NCBI RefSeq assembly: GCF_900519355.1
Contig: NZ_ULHE01000001.1
Span: 1 to 64,000 of the forward strand
Source: Corynebacterium lactis
GTDB taxonomy: Bacteria; Actinomycetota; Actinomycetes; Mycobacteriales; Mycobacteriaceae
Length of the DNA stretch: 64,000 nt
Direction of reading: 5' to 3'
The position numbers and the translations under genes are program-made. Below are positions 17,961 to 27,594 of the stretch, piece after piece. Position 1 is the stretch's first letter. Every line of letters starts with the position of its first letter. The notes below the pieces were generated by a model. That model worked only from the letters and a program-made list of their open reading frames with translations. It had not been told where the DNA came from and ran no database searches.

Positions 17961-18436
17961 TTCCTATCACCGCCGTGCGGGAGGTGCTGGGGGAACGACT
18001 CCGTGCCGGAGCCCGAGGACTGCGTGCCTGCCGCGCCCGGGGTGCCCGACACCGTCGAGTCGGAGTCCGCCGGGATGTGGCGGCCCGCGCGTCGTCCAGC
18101 GGTGGAGAGCTGCTTCATCGCGTCGCGGTCCTCCTTGATTCGGGTGTCATCGTCGTGGCCGAGGCCCGCCAGCGCCAGCATGAACGCGGTGACGGCCATG
18201 GTGATCACGATGGCCGTGAGCACGAACGCCTGCGGCAGCGGGTCGGCCGCGTCGGCCGGGCTGACCTCGCCGATCAGGGGCTCGCCGCGCCAGGCGCCCA
18301 CGCCCGTGGACAGAATAATCAGGTTCGCGGCATGCGAAATCAGGGTCATGCCGACGATCGTGCGCAGCATTCCGCGCTGCAACACCAGGTACGTTCCGCC
18401 ACCGGCGAGGACGGCCGCCATCAGAGCGATAATCAT
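17954..18436 (-). CDS. mrpC: Mrp Na+/H+ antiporter subunit C
   Basis: A 160-residue NuoK-like membrane subunit. Three helices fill the first 110 residues, with TYLVLQRGMLRTIVGMTLIS and NLIILSTG typical of MnhC/MrpC. PLPQAFVLTAIVITMAVTAF is the conserved third helix. The C-terminal 50 residues form a hydrophilic Ser/Gly-rich tail that is longer than usual. The ATG directly follows the mrpA stop, and AGGAGG lies inside the mrpA end. The TAG overlaps the mrpD start. Confidence 0.9.
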   Translation of the reverse strand: MIIALMAAVLAGGGTYLVLQRGMLRTIVGMTLISHAANLIILSTGVGAWRGEPLIGEVSPADAADPLPQAFVLTAIVITMAVTAFMLALAGLGHDDDTRIKEDRDAMKQLSTAGRRAGRHIPADSDSTVSGTPGAAGTQSSGSGTESFPQHLPHGGDRKW

Positions 18437-21367
18437 TTACTTGGCCTCCTCTTCGCCCGCGTAAACGCCCATCTTCTCGGGCACGTGCAAACTCGGCCGG
18501 TCGGGGTAACACGACTCCAGCAGGTCGTCGTCGCCCTCCACGCCCGGGCGGTTCGGCCCGCCCAGCATGTTCAGAGCGGTGGCCACGATGCCGATGACCG
18601 CAAAGTAGACGCCCACGTCGAAAAGCAGGGCGGTGGTCAGATGCTGCCCCAGGAAGTGCCCGTAGAGCGGCGCCAGGAAGGAACCCTTGGCGAAGCCCAC
18701 GAAGCCCGTGCCGATGGCCATGATCACTCCCAGCGCGCTGAGCACCGGCGGGACCCTGCGGCCCATCACCGGCTGGTCGGAGTCCTTGGACAGGTACAGC
18801 AGCATGACAGCTGCCGCGCCGATCAGCGCAGCGTTGAAGCCGCCGCCCGGCTGCGCGCCGCCGCGGAAGAGCACCAACGCTGAGACGAAGAACAGCAGCG
18901 GAACAAGCCAGCGCACCAGCCAGCGCATCGGCACCGAGTTCAGCGGCGACTCGGCCAGGCGGCCCGGCTGATCCAGCAGGTGCGGGAAGCGCGGGATCGA
19001 GGTGACCACCGCGGCCATCGCGAGACCTGCCATGCCCAGCACCGCGAGCTCGCCCATCGTATCGAAGGCACGGAACTCAACCAGGATCACGTTGACGATA
19101 TTCGTCTCGCCCGTGACCTTCTCCGTGTTATCGATGTACCACTGCGCCACCTCGGGGCGCGCGCGGCGTCCGGTGAGCACCCACACCGCGGCGAACGTCG
19201 CCAGGCCCACCGCGATGCCCATCACCGCAGCTCCCGCCTTACGACGGGACGTCGTCGGCGCAAACGCCCTCGGCTGGAAGCGCAGGACCAGCATCATCAG
19301 GACCACGGTCAGGATCTCCACCATGAACTGCGTCAGCGCCACGTCCGGGGCGCCCAGCAGCAGGATCTGCAGGGTCACGCCCACGCCGGTGACACCCAGG
19401 AGGACGGCGGCCTGCAGTCGGTTGGTGGCGCGCAGGGTCGCCCACACGCCGATCAGAACCACGACCAGCGGAATCAGGTCGGTGATGTGGTCGATGCCGT
19501 CGACCTTCGGGGCCAGGTCGGCGCCGCCGATGCCCGGGCCAATCAGGATGGCCAGGGCGTAGGCAGCCAGCAGGCCCAGCAGCGGGGCCAGGTGGCGCGA
19601 GGGCTGGTGCGACGCGGCCCACTTGGCCAGGAAGCGGCCGATGCCCTGGGAGGCTGCCAGGCCCGCGTTGATCGCGTCGACGCCGGTGAAGGGGAAGAGC
19701 GCTCGGCCTGCCAGGCCCTCGTTGATGCGCAGGCGGGCGAAAATGTAGCCCACGCCCGCGGCCAGCACAATCAGGGAAATGACCAGCGGCACATTGACGC
19801 CGTGCCACAGCGACAGGTGCGTCTCGTGGTAGGTGCCGGGGGTCGCCAGCGTGACGGTGTCGGCCACGCGGTCCAGGGCCCTATCCAGCAGGGCGCCCGC
19901 GAAGAAGGCGACCGGGAGGCTCAGCACGCCCGGCAGGGCCGCCGGCACCCACAGGGACGCCGGGGCCTCGTGGACGTCGTCGACGTTGCGCGGGCCATCC
20001 ACAAACGCGCCAAAGACCAGGCGCGCCGAGTACGCGAACGTACCAATCGCGCCCACCGCGGCAACCGCCAGCAGCACGACGACGCCCGTGTTCGACAGCG
20101 GGGCGCCCTCGAACGCGGTCAGCATGCCCTCCTTCGACATGAAGCCGAAGAACGGCGGGATCGCCGCCATCGACGCCGCGCCGAAAATCATCGAGCCGAA
20201 CGTCCACGGCATCTGCCGCCACAGCGGGCCCAGGCGACGAATATCGCGCGTGCCCGCCTCGTGATCCACCACGCCGGCCAGCATGAACAGCGAGGACTTG
20301 AACATCGCGTGCGCGATCGTGTGCACCACCGCCGCCGTGATCGCAAACTGCGTGCCGACGCCAATAGTCGCCACGATCCAGCCCAGCTGCGACACCGTGG
20401 AGTAGGCGATCAGCTTCTTCAGGTCGGTCTGCTGCAGGGCAAAGTAGGCGGTCGCCACGGCGGTCGCCATGCCCAGGACAATGAGGAGAAGTTGCCAGAC
20501 GCGGACGTCCGCGAAGACCGTGGAGAAACGCATCAGCACGTAAATGCCGGCCTTGACCACCGCCGCGGCGTGCAGGAACGCCGACACCGGCGTCGCCGCC
20601 GCCATCGCCTCCGGCAGCCAGGCATGGAAGGGGAACTGTGCGGCCTTCGTGAAGGCGCCCAGCGCCACCAGCGCCGCAATCAGATTCCGAGCGCCCGGGT
20701 TTTCCTCCCACGCCGGGGAGGCCAGCATATCCGAGAGGTTAAAGGTGCCGGTCAGCCACACCGCGCCCGCGAGTGCGGCCAGCAGGAGCAGGCCGCCGGT
20801 GAAGGTCAGCAGCAGCGTGCGCAGGGACCCCAGCTCGCCCGAGGATCCCGACCGCGCGATAAGCAGGAACGATGCCATCGACACCAGTTCCCAGCCGATA
20901 AACAGCAACGCGGCGTCGTCGGCAAGCACCAGCAGGAGGACGGCGAGCATGAAGGCCGTCATCAGCACGTAGAAACTCATGGTGCCCTGGCGGCGCGGGA
21001 GATAGGCGGTGGAGTAGATGAAGACCACCGAACCGACCAGGAGGGCCAGGAAGGAAAAGACAAGGGAGAGCGGGTCCAGCTTCAGGGCGAACTCCGCGCC
21101 GAGCTCCGGCGACCACGGGGCCGACCAAGTTAGGGCGTGCGTGGCGGTGCCTCTCGCGGCGCGGGTCCCATCGAGAACCTCGGGAGTGAGGCGGCCCAGT
21201 TGCACAACAGCCGCGAGGAAGAATGCAACGATTGGCCAGCCCGCGCGCTTATCCAGGAGCTTGACGAACAGGGGCGTCAAGATCAGGGCGCAGGCAACGA
21301 GTAACGGGACGCTCAGAAGAGTGATAGCGCTGCCGCCGGAAGCGGCCGCTGCTGTCAAGTGCGTCAA
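18437..21367 (-). CDS. mrpA: Mrp Na+/H+ antiporter fused subunits A and B
   Basis: A protein of about 976 residues and the largest antiporter subunit. The N-terminal two thirds are NuoL-like, with FIGWELVSMASFLLIA, AAQFPFHAWLPEAMAAATP, SAFLHAAAVVKAGIYVLMRF and MFKSSLFMLAGVVDHE. A NuoJ-like segment follows (PDVALTQFMVEILTVVLMML). The last 170 residues are an MrpB/MnhB domain (LFRGGAQPGGGFNAAL). No separate mrpB exists, so this is the A/B fusion seen in many actinobacteria. The start is uncertain: TTG 21367 has GAAAG before it; an in-frame TTG at 21400 adds 11 residues. Confidence 0.9.
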   Translation of the reverse strand: MTHLTAAAASGGSAITLLSVPLLVACALILTPLFVKLLDKRAGWPIVAFFLAAVVQLGRLTPEVLDGTRAARGTATHALTWSAPWSPELGAEFALKLDPLSLVFSFLALLVGSVVFIYSTAYLPRRQGTMSFYVLMTAFMLAVLLLVLADDAALLFIGWELVSMASFLLIARSGSSGELGSLRTLLLTFTGGLLLLAALAGAVWLTGTFNLSDMLASPAWEENPGARNLIAALVALGAFTKAAQFPFHAWLPEAMAAATPVSAFLHAAAVVKAGIYVLMRFSTVFADVRVWQLLLIVLGMATAVATAYFALQQTDLKKLIAYSTVSQLGWIVATIGVGTQFAITAAVVHTIAHAMFKSSLFMLAGVVDHEAGTRDIRRLGPLWRQMPWTFGSMIFGAASMAAIPPFFGFMSKEGMLTAFEGAPLSNTGVVVLLAVAAVGAIGTFAYSARLVFGAFVDGPRNVDDVHEAPASLWVPAALPGVLSLPVAFFAGALLDRALDRVADTVTLATPGTYHETHLSLWHGVNVPLVISLIVLAAGVGYIFARLRINEGLAGRALFPFTGVDAINAGLAASQGIGRFLAKWAASHQPSRHLAPLLGLLAAYALAILIGPGIGGADLAPKVDGIDHITDLIPLVVVLIGVWATLRATNRLQAAVLLGVTGVGVTLQILLLGAPDVALTQFMVEILTVVLMMLVLRFQPRAFAPTTSRRKAGAAVMGIAVGLATFAAVWVLTGRRARPEVAQWYIDNTEKVTGETNIVNVILVEFRAFDTMGELAVLGMAGLAMAAVVTSIPRFPHLLDQPGRLAESPLNSVPMRWLVRWLVPLLFFVSALVLFRGGAQPGGGFNAALIGAAAVMLLYLSKDSDQPVMGRRVPPVLSALGVIMAIGTGFVGFAKGSFLAPLYGHFLGQHLTTALLFDVGVYFAVIGIVATALNMLGGPNRPGVEGDDDLLESCYPDRPSLHVPEKMGVYAGEEEAK

Positions 21368-21490
21368 TTGGGGGCTACTTTCGCATTGGATATTGGGCAA
21401 AAACGTACGTTTTCTAGCCTAACAGTGCCTGACAGTGCGGGGTTTGGGTGTTTTGGGAGTCTTGGGGAGTTGTGGTGGCGACCTCCTCGG

Positions 21491-21560
21491 CGATTCTTCA
21501 GTATTTCGGAGGAAGTAGGCCCGATTTTCGCGTTACTTCCTACGCAATCCTGGAAAAATT
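21491..21560. repeat. Intergenic hairpin repeat, copy A
   Basis: Imperfect 27-base inverted arms (21491-21517 and 21534-21560, about 19 of 27 positions pairing) flank a 16-base spacer. The right arm (TACTTCCTACGCAATCCTGG) closely resembles that of the element at 49425-49492, and the spacer (GGCCCGATTTTCGC) is close to the reverse complement of the spacer at 46110-46135. It lies between mrpA and tRNA-Pro. Confidence 0.6.
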
Positions 21561-21683
21561 ATCGGAGGGCCTGGGGAACCGAGTGTGGGCCGAGCGTGGA
21601 GCGTGGGTGTGGGCCAAGTGTGGGCCGAAAGTGAAACGAGAGTGGAGTGAAAGTGAAACATTCGTCCCGCCGCACATACGAAA

Positions 21684-21724
21684 AAACCCTCCCGACCTGG
21701 GAAGTTCCAGGTCAAGGAGGGTTT
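21684..21724 (-). terminator. Terminator of tRNA-Pro
   Basis: A long stem (AAACCCTCC at 21684-21692 with 21716-21724, and inner ACCTGG/CCAGGT) is followed on the reverse strand by TTTTTT, only 6 bases after the encoded CCA. Confidence 0.93.
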
Positions 21725-21729
21725 CTCAT

Positions 21730-21806
<77 letters not shown>

Positions 21807-21982
21807 AGGCCACATGCATTCGACCGACGGGCTTTCCGTTAGGGAACTTCCCACGCCGTATGCTTGCGAAGAGATACATTAGCCCGAGCATGTCGCCTAA
21901 TGCAAAACGCCTGTTCAAGGGCTGCGTAGGGGCGGCGCCAGGACGCATCCAAGGTCGCGGAGTCTGCCGCGCCCGATCAGCC

Positions 21983-22978
21983 TTAGGGGCGCTCCGGGCG
22001 CTCCGTGACCTCAATCAGCGTCGCCGAGGGGCGGCAGAACAGTCGCACCGGCGCGTACGGCGAGGTGCCCAGGCCGTTCGAGACGTGCAGCCAGGTCTTC
22101 TCGGTCCAGCGCGACAGCCCGGCGGCCCGAGTCCTATCGATGCCACAGTTGGTCACAATCGCCCGATCGAACGGCAGGCACACCTGCCCGCCGTGCGTGT
22201 GCCCGGACATGACGAGGTCGTAGCCGTCCTCGGCAAACTGGTCCAGCACGTGCGGCTCAGGGGAGTGCGACAGGCCAATCGCGAGGTCGGCATCCTTATT
22301 GGGCTCGCCCGCGACCAGCGAGTAATCATCCAGCTCGTGGTGCGGGTCGTCGACGCCGGCCATGGAGATCTTCACGCCTCCGGCCACGAACTCCAGCCGC
22401 TGGTGCGTGGCGTCCTGCCAGCCGTGCTCGATGAACGCCGCGCGCATGCCGCGCCACGGCAGCTCCACGCGCGAGGGCTTGCGCTTCTTGCCGGACAGGT
22501 ACTTCAGCGGATTCACGGGCCGCGGCGCGAAATAGTCGTTGGTGCCGAACACGAACGCACCCGGCCGGTTCAGCAGTGGCCCCAGCGCGGCCAGCACGTT
22601 CGGAACGGCCCTTTCGCTGCTGAGGTTGTCGCCCGTGTTAATGACAAGGTCCGGGTTCAGCGCGTCCAGCGACGCAACCCAGCGCTGCTTCTTCCTGTGC
22701 TTCGGCAGCATGTGGAAGTCGGACACGTGCAGGATGCGCAGCGGGTCCACCTCGCCGGACGCTCCGACCCGCCCCGCACGCTGCAGGGTGCCCGGCTCGA
22801 GTACGGGCAAGGTGACCCGCTTGAGCCTGAACGCGCGGAGTTCCACCTGGTTCGCGTAGAGGAACGTCGTCAAGCCGAGTGCTGCGGTGGAGCCAGCCGC
22901 GATGCCGAAGCCGCGGGCGATGCGTGCGACGCGGGTGGCGCGGGAGTGGCGTGCGGGGGAGGGAAGTCGCGGACTCAT
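21983..22978 (-). CDS. Membrane-anchored metallophosphoesterase
   Basis: A 331-residue calcineurin-like phosphoesterase with an N-terminal hydrophobic anchor (about 22-42). The two-metal motifs are present in order: DFH (VSDFHMLP), GDN (NTGDNLSS), the GTND variant of GNHD (FVFGTNDYF), a His in LSHSPEP, and GHTHGG. YkuE-type relatives act on cell-wall or lipid substrates, but the substrate here is unknown. It corresponds in position to M. tuberculosis Rv3683, next to the ponA2-type gene. It is divergent from the YqeY gene. Confidence 0.87.
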   Translation of the reverse strand: MSPRLPSPARHSRATRVARIARGFGIAAGSTAALGLTTFLYANQVELRAFRLKRVTLPVLEPGTLQRAGRVGASGEVDPLRILHVSDFHMLPKHRKKQRWVASLDALNPDLVINTGDNLSSERAVPNVLAALGPLLNRPGAFVFGTNDYFAPRPVNPLKYLSGKKRKPSRVELPWRGMRAAFIEHGWQDATHQRLEFVAGGVKISMAGVDDPHHELDDYSLVAGEPNKDADLAIGLSHSPEPHVLDQFAEDGYDLVMSGHTHGGQVCLPFDRAIVTNCGIDRTRAAGLSRWTEKTWLHVSNGLGTSPYAPVRLFCRPSATLIEVTERPERP

Positions 22979-23037
22979 GAGTGAAACACTAGCAAGGCCC
23001 GCGCGAAACCCCTCGCCGCTTGGCTACGCTTGAGCGC

Positions 23038-23499
23038 ATGAGTGAACTGAAGGACACAATCGTCTCCGACATGACCGCCGCCATGAAGGCGCGCGACAAG
23101 GGCACGGTCGCCGCGCTGCGCATGCTCAAGGCCGCAATCCAGACCGAGGAGGTCTCCGGCTCCAAGCACGAACTCACCGATGAGGAGGTGCTGCGCGTCA
23201 CCGAGCGCGAGGTCAAGAAGCGCCGCGAGTCCGCCGAAATGTACGCCGACAACGGCCGCCAGGAGCTCGCCGACGCCGAGCTCGCCGAGGCCGAGGTCTT
23301 CGCCCGCTACCAGCCCGCACAGCTTGACGACGATGCCCTCGCGGCCCTGGTCAGCGGTGCCGTGGCGGAGGTCGCGGGTGGCGAGGCCCCGAGCATGAAG
23401 ATGATGGGGCAAGTCATGAAGCTGGCCAAGGAAAAAGCCGCCGGCCAGGCTGATGGCAAGCGGCTGTCGGAGGCCGTCAAGGCGGCCCTGCAGGCCTAG
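23038..23499 (+). CDS. GatB/YqeY domain protein
   Basis: A 153-residue soluble helical protein of the YqeY family, related to the C-terminal tail domain of GatB that binds tRNA. Recognisable parts are an MKARDKGTVAALRMLKAAI start, LTDEEVLRVTEREVKKRRES, and the C-terminal SMKMMGQVMKLAKEKAAGQ with the ADGKRLSEAVKAAL end. Its exact role is unknown in any bacterium. I chose ATG 23038 because the family starts there; the frame extends six codons further but without a ribosome site. Confidence 0.87.
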   Translation: MSELKDTIVSDMTAAMKARDKGTVAALRMLKAAIQTEEVSGSKHELTDEEVLRVTEREVKKRRESAEMYADNGRQELADAELAEAEVFARYQPAQLDDDALAALVSGAVAEVAGGEAPSMKMMGQVMKLAKEKAAGQADGKRLSEAVKAALQA

Positions 23500-23509
23500 C
23501 TCCCGCGAA

Positions 23510-25897
23510 CTAGAAGGGGAATCCCGGAAGGAGCGGTGGCGGGGCGATCGGGCGGGGGCGCAGGTCGGGGAGGAGGTCCGACAGGCTTGGACCTGGGGCC
23601 GGGGCGCGTCGTGGCGGGGGAGTAGGCCTGCGGGACCCATCGGATACTTGGATGGTGACCGTTCCGCCACGCAGTAGCAGGTCCGAGTGCGTGGTGCCGA
23701 CCACGATGCCGCGAGGCTCGCCCGTGCGGGAGGCCACGGCCTTTTCCACCTTGTATCCCGCCCGCTCGAGGACGTCGCGGGCTTCCGGCTCCTGCATGCC
23801 GACCACATTCGGCATTCGGGTGATCGAGGTGCCCGGGCCGAAGTCCGGGTCGAGCGGTGGCAACGTCTTGCCGCCGTGAGATTCGATCACCGGGTCGATG
23901 GCGCCGAACCAGGTGCGGGCGGGTTCCAGGCCGCCGAATAGGTCTCCGGAGCCACACTGACGCAGCGGCGAGGTGCACAGCTCCGTGACCGTGGGGCTGT
24001 CGTTGTACGCGTACACCGAGCCCGCCAGGCCGCCTGTGAAACCGAGGAATGCGGAGGACTGGTTCGACTCGGTGGTACCGGTTTTGGCCGCCACCGGGCC
24101 CGACCAGTTCATGGTCCTGGCAGCGCCCTCGGCGGTGCCGTGGGTTGCGTCCTCGCTCAGTGCGTTGGCGACGGCGTGGGCCACGCCCGGTTCCACTGCC
24201 TGCTCGCACGGGGGCGTGTCCAGAGTGACGGGCTTGCCTTTGGCGTCTGTGATGGTCTCAATCGGTGAGGGCTCACACCAGCGGCCGTTGCTTGCCAGCG
24301 TCGCTCCGACGTTGGAGAGCTCCAGGTTGTTCACGGCGGTCGGGCCCAGAACGAAGGAACCTAGCTTGTGCTTGGTGACGTAGTCCTTCACCGAGGATTC
24401 GCCGTCGAAGCTGCCCGGTGCCGTGTAGGAGCGCATGCCCAGTCGCACGGCCATGTCCGCGACGCTGTCGATGCCGACCAGCTCGGAAAGGCGGACAAAC
24501 GGGGTGTTGGGGGACTTCGCCAGCGCCTCGCGCAGCGTCATCGTCGGTGGGTAATTGCCGGCGTTTTCCACGCAGTACAGGCCGGGCGGGCAGCCTTCCG
24601 CGCCGCCGGTGCCGAGGCCGGATGCCTCGTACCTGCGCGGAACGTCGAAGCGGGTGTCAATGCCCAGGCCCTTCTCCACAGCCGAGGTGGCCGCGAAAAT
24701 CTTAAAGATCGACCCCGCGCCGTTGCCCACCGGAGTGTAGGGCTGCGGCTGCACCGTCTGCCCCTGCGTCAGATCCAGGCCGTAGAAGCGCGACGACGCC
24801 ATCGCCAGCACCTTGCGGGAATTGTCTCCGGGCTCGATCACGTTCATGACCTGCGCAACGCCCGGCTCCGTCGGCGAGACCTGTCCACGCAGGGATGCCT
24901 GAACCGAGTCCTGGACCGCCGGTTCCAGCGTCGTTTTCACCCGGAAACCTCCGCGCTTCAACTTCTCCGGGGTGATGCCGTGCTCATTGAGGTAGGACAC
25001 CACATAGTCACAGAAGAAGCCTCGATCGCCCGCCGTGATGCAGCCCTGCGGCAGGCGCTGCGGCTCCGGCAGAACTCCCAGCTCTGTGCTCTTTGCGTCC
25101 CGCGCCTCCTGCTCGGTGATTGCGCCGGTGGAGGCCATGGCCGCCAGGACGTCGTCACGCCGGGCACGCGCGCCCTCCGGGTTGGTGTACGGGTCGAGCC
25201 CGCTAGTCTGTTGCACGAGGCCCGCCAGCATTGCCGCCTGTGGGACGGAGAGGCCCGCCGCGGAAACACCGAAGTAGGTCTGCGCCGCGACCTCTACGCC
25301 GAAAGCTCCGTTACCGAAGGGCACGAGGTTGAGGTATTTGGTAAGGATTTCGTCCTTGCTCAGCTCATTTTCCAGATCGCGCGCGATGCGAATCTCGCGG
25401 AGTTTGCGGCCGTAATCGGTCGCGGTGGCGGCGCGACGCTCGGCCTCGTTTTCAGCCTCCACCAGCAGCGTGTGGTTCTTGATCAACTGCTGCTCAACAG
25501 TCGATGCGCCTTCCTGCACAGAGCCGGACAAGAGGTTCTTGACGGCCGCACGTGCCGTGCCCTTCCAATCCACACCGCCGTGCTCGTAAAAGCGACGGTC
25601 CTCCACTGAGACCAGCGCCTGCTTCATCGCGGGGGCGATCCTGTCGGAGGGGACGTTGATCCGCCGCTGGTCGTAGAGCCACGCAATCGGTTGATCGTTG
25701 CGGTCCGTGATCGTCGTGACCTCCGGCGCGTCCTTAGTAATAACGGACCTAGAGGCCGAGGCGAACTCGTCGGCTGTGCGCGCGAAGAGGTACGCCGAGC
25801 CGCCCACAACGGGGAAAAGGGCACTCGCCGTAATGAGCGCCGCAAGCACGACCGCGACGCAAAGCTTGAGCAGGGTGGAACCTTTATTCACAGCCAT
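23510..25897 (-). CDS. ponA2: Class A penicillin-binding protein with PASTA domain (PonA2 type)
   Basis: A 795-residue bifunctional cell-wall enzyme. One membrane helix (about 10-40) is followed by a GT51 glycosyltransferase domain with the catalytic Glu in VEDRRFYEHGG (about residue 99) and STVEQQLIKN. The transpeptidase domain has Ser396 in SIFK, the SxN motif as SPN (LAKSPNTPF), and KTG in AAKTGTTESN. A single PASTA domain (MPNVVGMQEPEARDVLERAG) precedes a Pro-rich tail. I chose ATG 25897 over the open frame 20 codons upstream because the N-terminal anchor starts here. Gene order with whiB4 and the phosphoesterase matches ponA2 (Rv3682). It makes and cross-links peptidoglycan. Confidence 0.93.
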   Translation of the reverse strand: MAVNKGSTLLKLCVAVVLAALITASALFPVVGGSAYLFARTADEFASASRSVITKDAPEVTTITDRNDQPIAWLYDQRRINVPSDRIAPAMKQALVSVEDRRFYEHGGVDWKGTARAAVKNLLSGSVQEGASTVEQQLIKNHTLLVEAENEAERRAATATDYGRKLREIRIARDLENELSKDEILTKYLNLVPFGNGAFGVEVAAQTYFGVSAAGLSVPQAAMLAGLVQQTSGLDPYTNPEGARARRDDVLAAMASTGAITEQEARDAKSTELGVLPEPQRLPQGCITAGDRGFFCDYVVSYLNEHGITPEKLKRGGFRVKTTLEPAVQDSVQASLRGQVSPTEPGVAQVMNVIEPGDNSRKVLAMASSRFYGLDLTQGQTVQPQPYTPVGNGAGSIFKIFAATSAVEKGLGIDTRFDVPRRYEASGLGTGGAEGCPPGLYCVENAGNYPPTMTLREALAKSPNTPFVRLSELVGIDSVADMAVRLGMRSYTAPGSFDGESSVKDYVTKHKLGSFVLGPTAVNNLELSNVGATLASNGRWCEPSPIETITDAKGKPVTLDTPPCEQAVEPGVAHAVANALSEDATHGTAEGAARTMNWSGPVAAKTGTTESNQSSAFLGFTGGLAGSVYAYNDSPTVTELCTSPLRQCGSGDLFGGLEPARTWFGAIDPVIESHGGKTLPPLDPDFGPGTSITRMPNVVGMQEPEARDVLERAGYKVEKAVASRTGEPRGIVVGTTHSDLLLRGGTVTIQVSDGSRRPTPPPRRAPAPGPSLSDLLPDLRPRPIAPPPLLPGFPF

Positions 25898-26056
25898 CAC
25901 CCTACAAGGTCGTCCGGATTGGTCCGAGCTGCTTTGCGACGGCATCGACCCCGTCACTTGTCATTACCCCTACTTCTGCGTCGGAACTGCGTGCTGGACG
26001 GGCCCCATAGGGATGTTCGGCGGGTTTTGCTGGAGTTTGCCAAAAAACCTGTGCAA

Positions 26057-26072
26057 CGTGACGTAAATCACC
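26057..26072. promoter_or_regulatory. Probable GlxR (cAMP-CRP family) binding site
   Basis: The palindrome CGTGACGTAAATCACC matches the GTGA-N6-TCAC core of GlxR/CRP operators. It lies in the 475-base divergent region between ponA2 and whiB4. Two weaker look-alikes (GTGACGCGCGTTAC near 26101 and TGTGACGCAATCGACA near 26159) follow. The region is otherwise AT-rich with no gene. Which promoter is controlled is not clear. glxR itself is encoded 3 kb away. Confidence 0.55.
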
Positions 26073-26372
26073 CCCGTTTTATAACGGCCTATCGGGGAAT
26101 GTGACGCGCGTTACCTGCAAGCTTTCGTTCCATCGATATAAATCTATACCCCGTGGAGTGTGACGCAATCGACAATGATTCTTAGGTGTGAATAGACTTA
26201 CAACAACATTTCAGCACTATTTGGCTGACATTATCTGCATAGAACTTTCTTGACGCCGGGCGGGGAAACCGCAGGCGCGCCGGACGGGGAGTGCAGACAA
26301 CAGCTAGGCAGGGCGAAAAATGAATAGACGTCCTGTCGCAACAAAGCTGCACGTAAATGAGGAGGCACAGCA

Positions 26373-26750
26373 ATGACCGCCACGATTCCAGACCGTAACC
26401 GCGCCGAGGCTGCCCAGCGCGCCACGTCCGCACCGCTCGGGGGCTTCGAGCTTGGCGTCGAGAGCTTCCGTGATCGTCAGGAATGGGTCCCGCGTGCAAA
26501 GTGCCGCGACATCGACCCGGACAAGCTCTTTGTTCGCGGCGCGGCCCAGCGCGAGGCCGCGGTCATCTGCCGTCACTGCCCCGTCGTGCTGCAGTGCCGC
26601 GCGGACGCCCTCGACAACCGCGTCGAGTTCGGCGTCTGGGGTGGCCTCACCGAGCGCCAGCGCCGCGCCATGCTGCGCGAGCACCCGGAGATCAGCTCCT
26701 GGGCGGACTTCTACGCCGAGCAGTACGCCGCGCAGCGCGCAGTGAAGTAA
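26373..26750 (+). CDS. whcA: WhiB-family iron-sulfur regulator, WhiB4/WhcA type
   Basis: A 125-residue redox-sensing transcription regulator. Cys44, Cys66, Cys69 and Cys75 (AKCRD, VICRHCPVVLQC) match the C-Xn-C-X2-C-X5-C ligands of a [4Fe-4S] cluster. GVWGGLTERQRRAML is the WhiB G[V/I]WGG turn and C-terminal basic helix that contacts sigma factor or DNA. GAGGAGG lies upstream of the ATG. Its place next to a ponA2-type gene matches whiB4 (Rv3681c) and C. glutamicum whcA, which represses oxidative-stress genes. The upstream region carries GlxR-like sites. Confidence 0.92.
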   Translation: MTATIPDRNRAEAAQRATSAPLGGFELGVESFRDRQEWVPRAKCRDIDPDKLFVRGAAQREAAVICRHCPVVLQCRADALDNRVEFGVWGGLTERQRRAMLREHPEISSWADFYAEQYAAQRAVK

Positions 26751-26769
26751 GCCCGATAAGGTAGACCCC

Positions 26770-26931
26770 ATGACTACTAAATGGGAATACTTCACCGCGC
26801 CCCTGCTTATCCACAACACCAAGGCCATCCTCGATAACTTCGGCGAGGACGGCTGGGAGCTCGTCACCGTTCTGCCCGGGCCCACCGGCGACAACCACGT
26901 TGCCTACTTCAAGCGCCCCAAGGCTGACTAG
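26770..26931 (+). CDS. DUF4177-like small conserved protein
   Basis: A 53-residue protein starting MTTKWEYFTAPLL and containing FGEDGWELVTVLPGP, the pattern of DUF4177-type small proteins found at this locus in actinobacteria (between whiB4 and the RidA-like gene; Rv3678A in M. tuberculosis). It has no signal peptide or membrane helix. It begins 19 bases after whcA and ends 24 bases before the RidA gene, so the three are probably one operon. Its function is unknown. Confidence 0.8.
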   Translation: MTTKWEYFTAPLLIHNTKAILDNFGEDGWELVTVLPGPTGDNHVAYFKRPKAD

Positions 26932-26955
26932 AGATTGAAAAAGGAAGGCTCGAAA

Positions 26956-27429
26956 ATGACCGCTCCCGCAGGCCCCACCCCGTCCAAGGCGCTCGCAGCG
27001 CTCGGCCTCACGCTTCCCGACGTCGCGGCGCCCGTCGCCGCCTATGTCCCCGCGACCCGCACCGGCAACCTGGTTTACACCTCCGGCCAGTTGCCCTTCG
27101 TCAACGGCGAGCTGACGCACGTCGGCCACGTTGGCGCCGAGGTATCAGCGGAGGAGGCCAAGGATGCGGCCCGCACATGCGCGCTCAACGCGTTGGTGGC
27201 TGTCAACGCTGAGGTCGGCATCGACAACGTGGTCCGAATTGTTAAGGTCGTCGGCTTCGTTAATTCCGCCGCCGGCTTTACCGGACAGCCGGGAGTCATC
27301 AACGGAGCCTCCGAGCTCTTCGGCGATATCTTCGGTGAAGCTGGCCAGCACGCCCGCTCGGCGGTCGGCGTCAACCAGCTCCCGCTGGACGCCCCCGTGG
27401 AAGTCGAAATCATCGTAGAGGTGAAGTAA
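26956..27429 (+). CDS. RidA/YjgF-YER057c-UK114 family protein
   Basis: A 157-residue protein. RidA enzymes hydrolyse reactive enamine/imine intermediates from PLP enzymes; this longer branch is YjgH-like and less well characterised. Family features are [50 protein letters not shown] and the C-terminal [22 protein letters not shown] with the usual strand and the Arg replaced in part by the [10 protein letters not shown] context. AAGGAAGG lies 7 bases before ATG 26956. It corresponds to Rv3678c. Confidence 0.87.
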   Translation: MTAPAGPTPSKALAALGLTLPDVAAPVAAYVPATRTGNLVYTSGQLPFVNGELTHVGHVGAEVSAEEAKDAARTCALNALVAVNAEVGIDNVVRIVKVVGFVNSAAGFTGQPGVINGASELFGDIFGEAGQHARSAVGVNQLPLDAPVEVEIIVEVK

Positions 27430-27594
27430 GCCCCCTGGGCCGTCGCATCAACCCCAGGGCCGCGCAGGGCGGCTAGGGCGTTATGGGCGTCGGCACGCGA
27501 AAAGAGCGCGCCCCACCGCAGGTCACACCCAAAAGTGATGATTTGAAAGGTGGGGTGCGTTCGCATATGTGCGTGAGCACGTAGGATAGGGGAC

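Noticed and set aside
18980-21133. 717-codon open frame antisense to mrpA
   Set aside because: Its Arg/Gln/His-rich composition is typical of antisense frames over membrane-protein genes.
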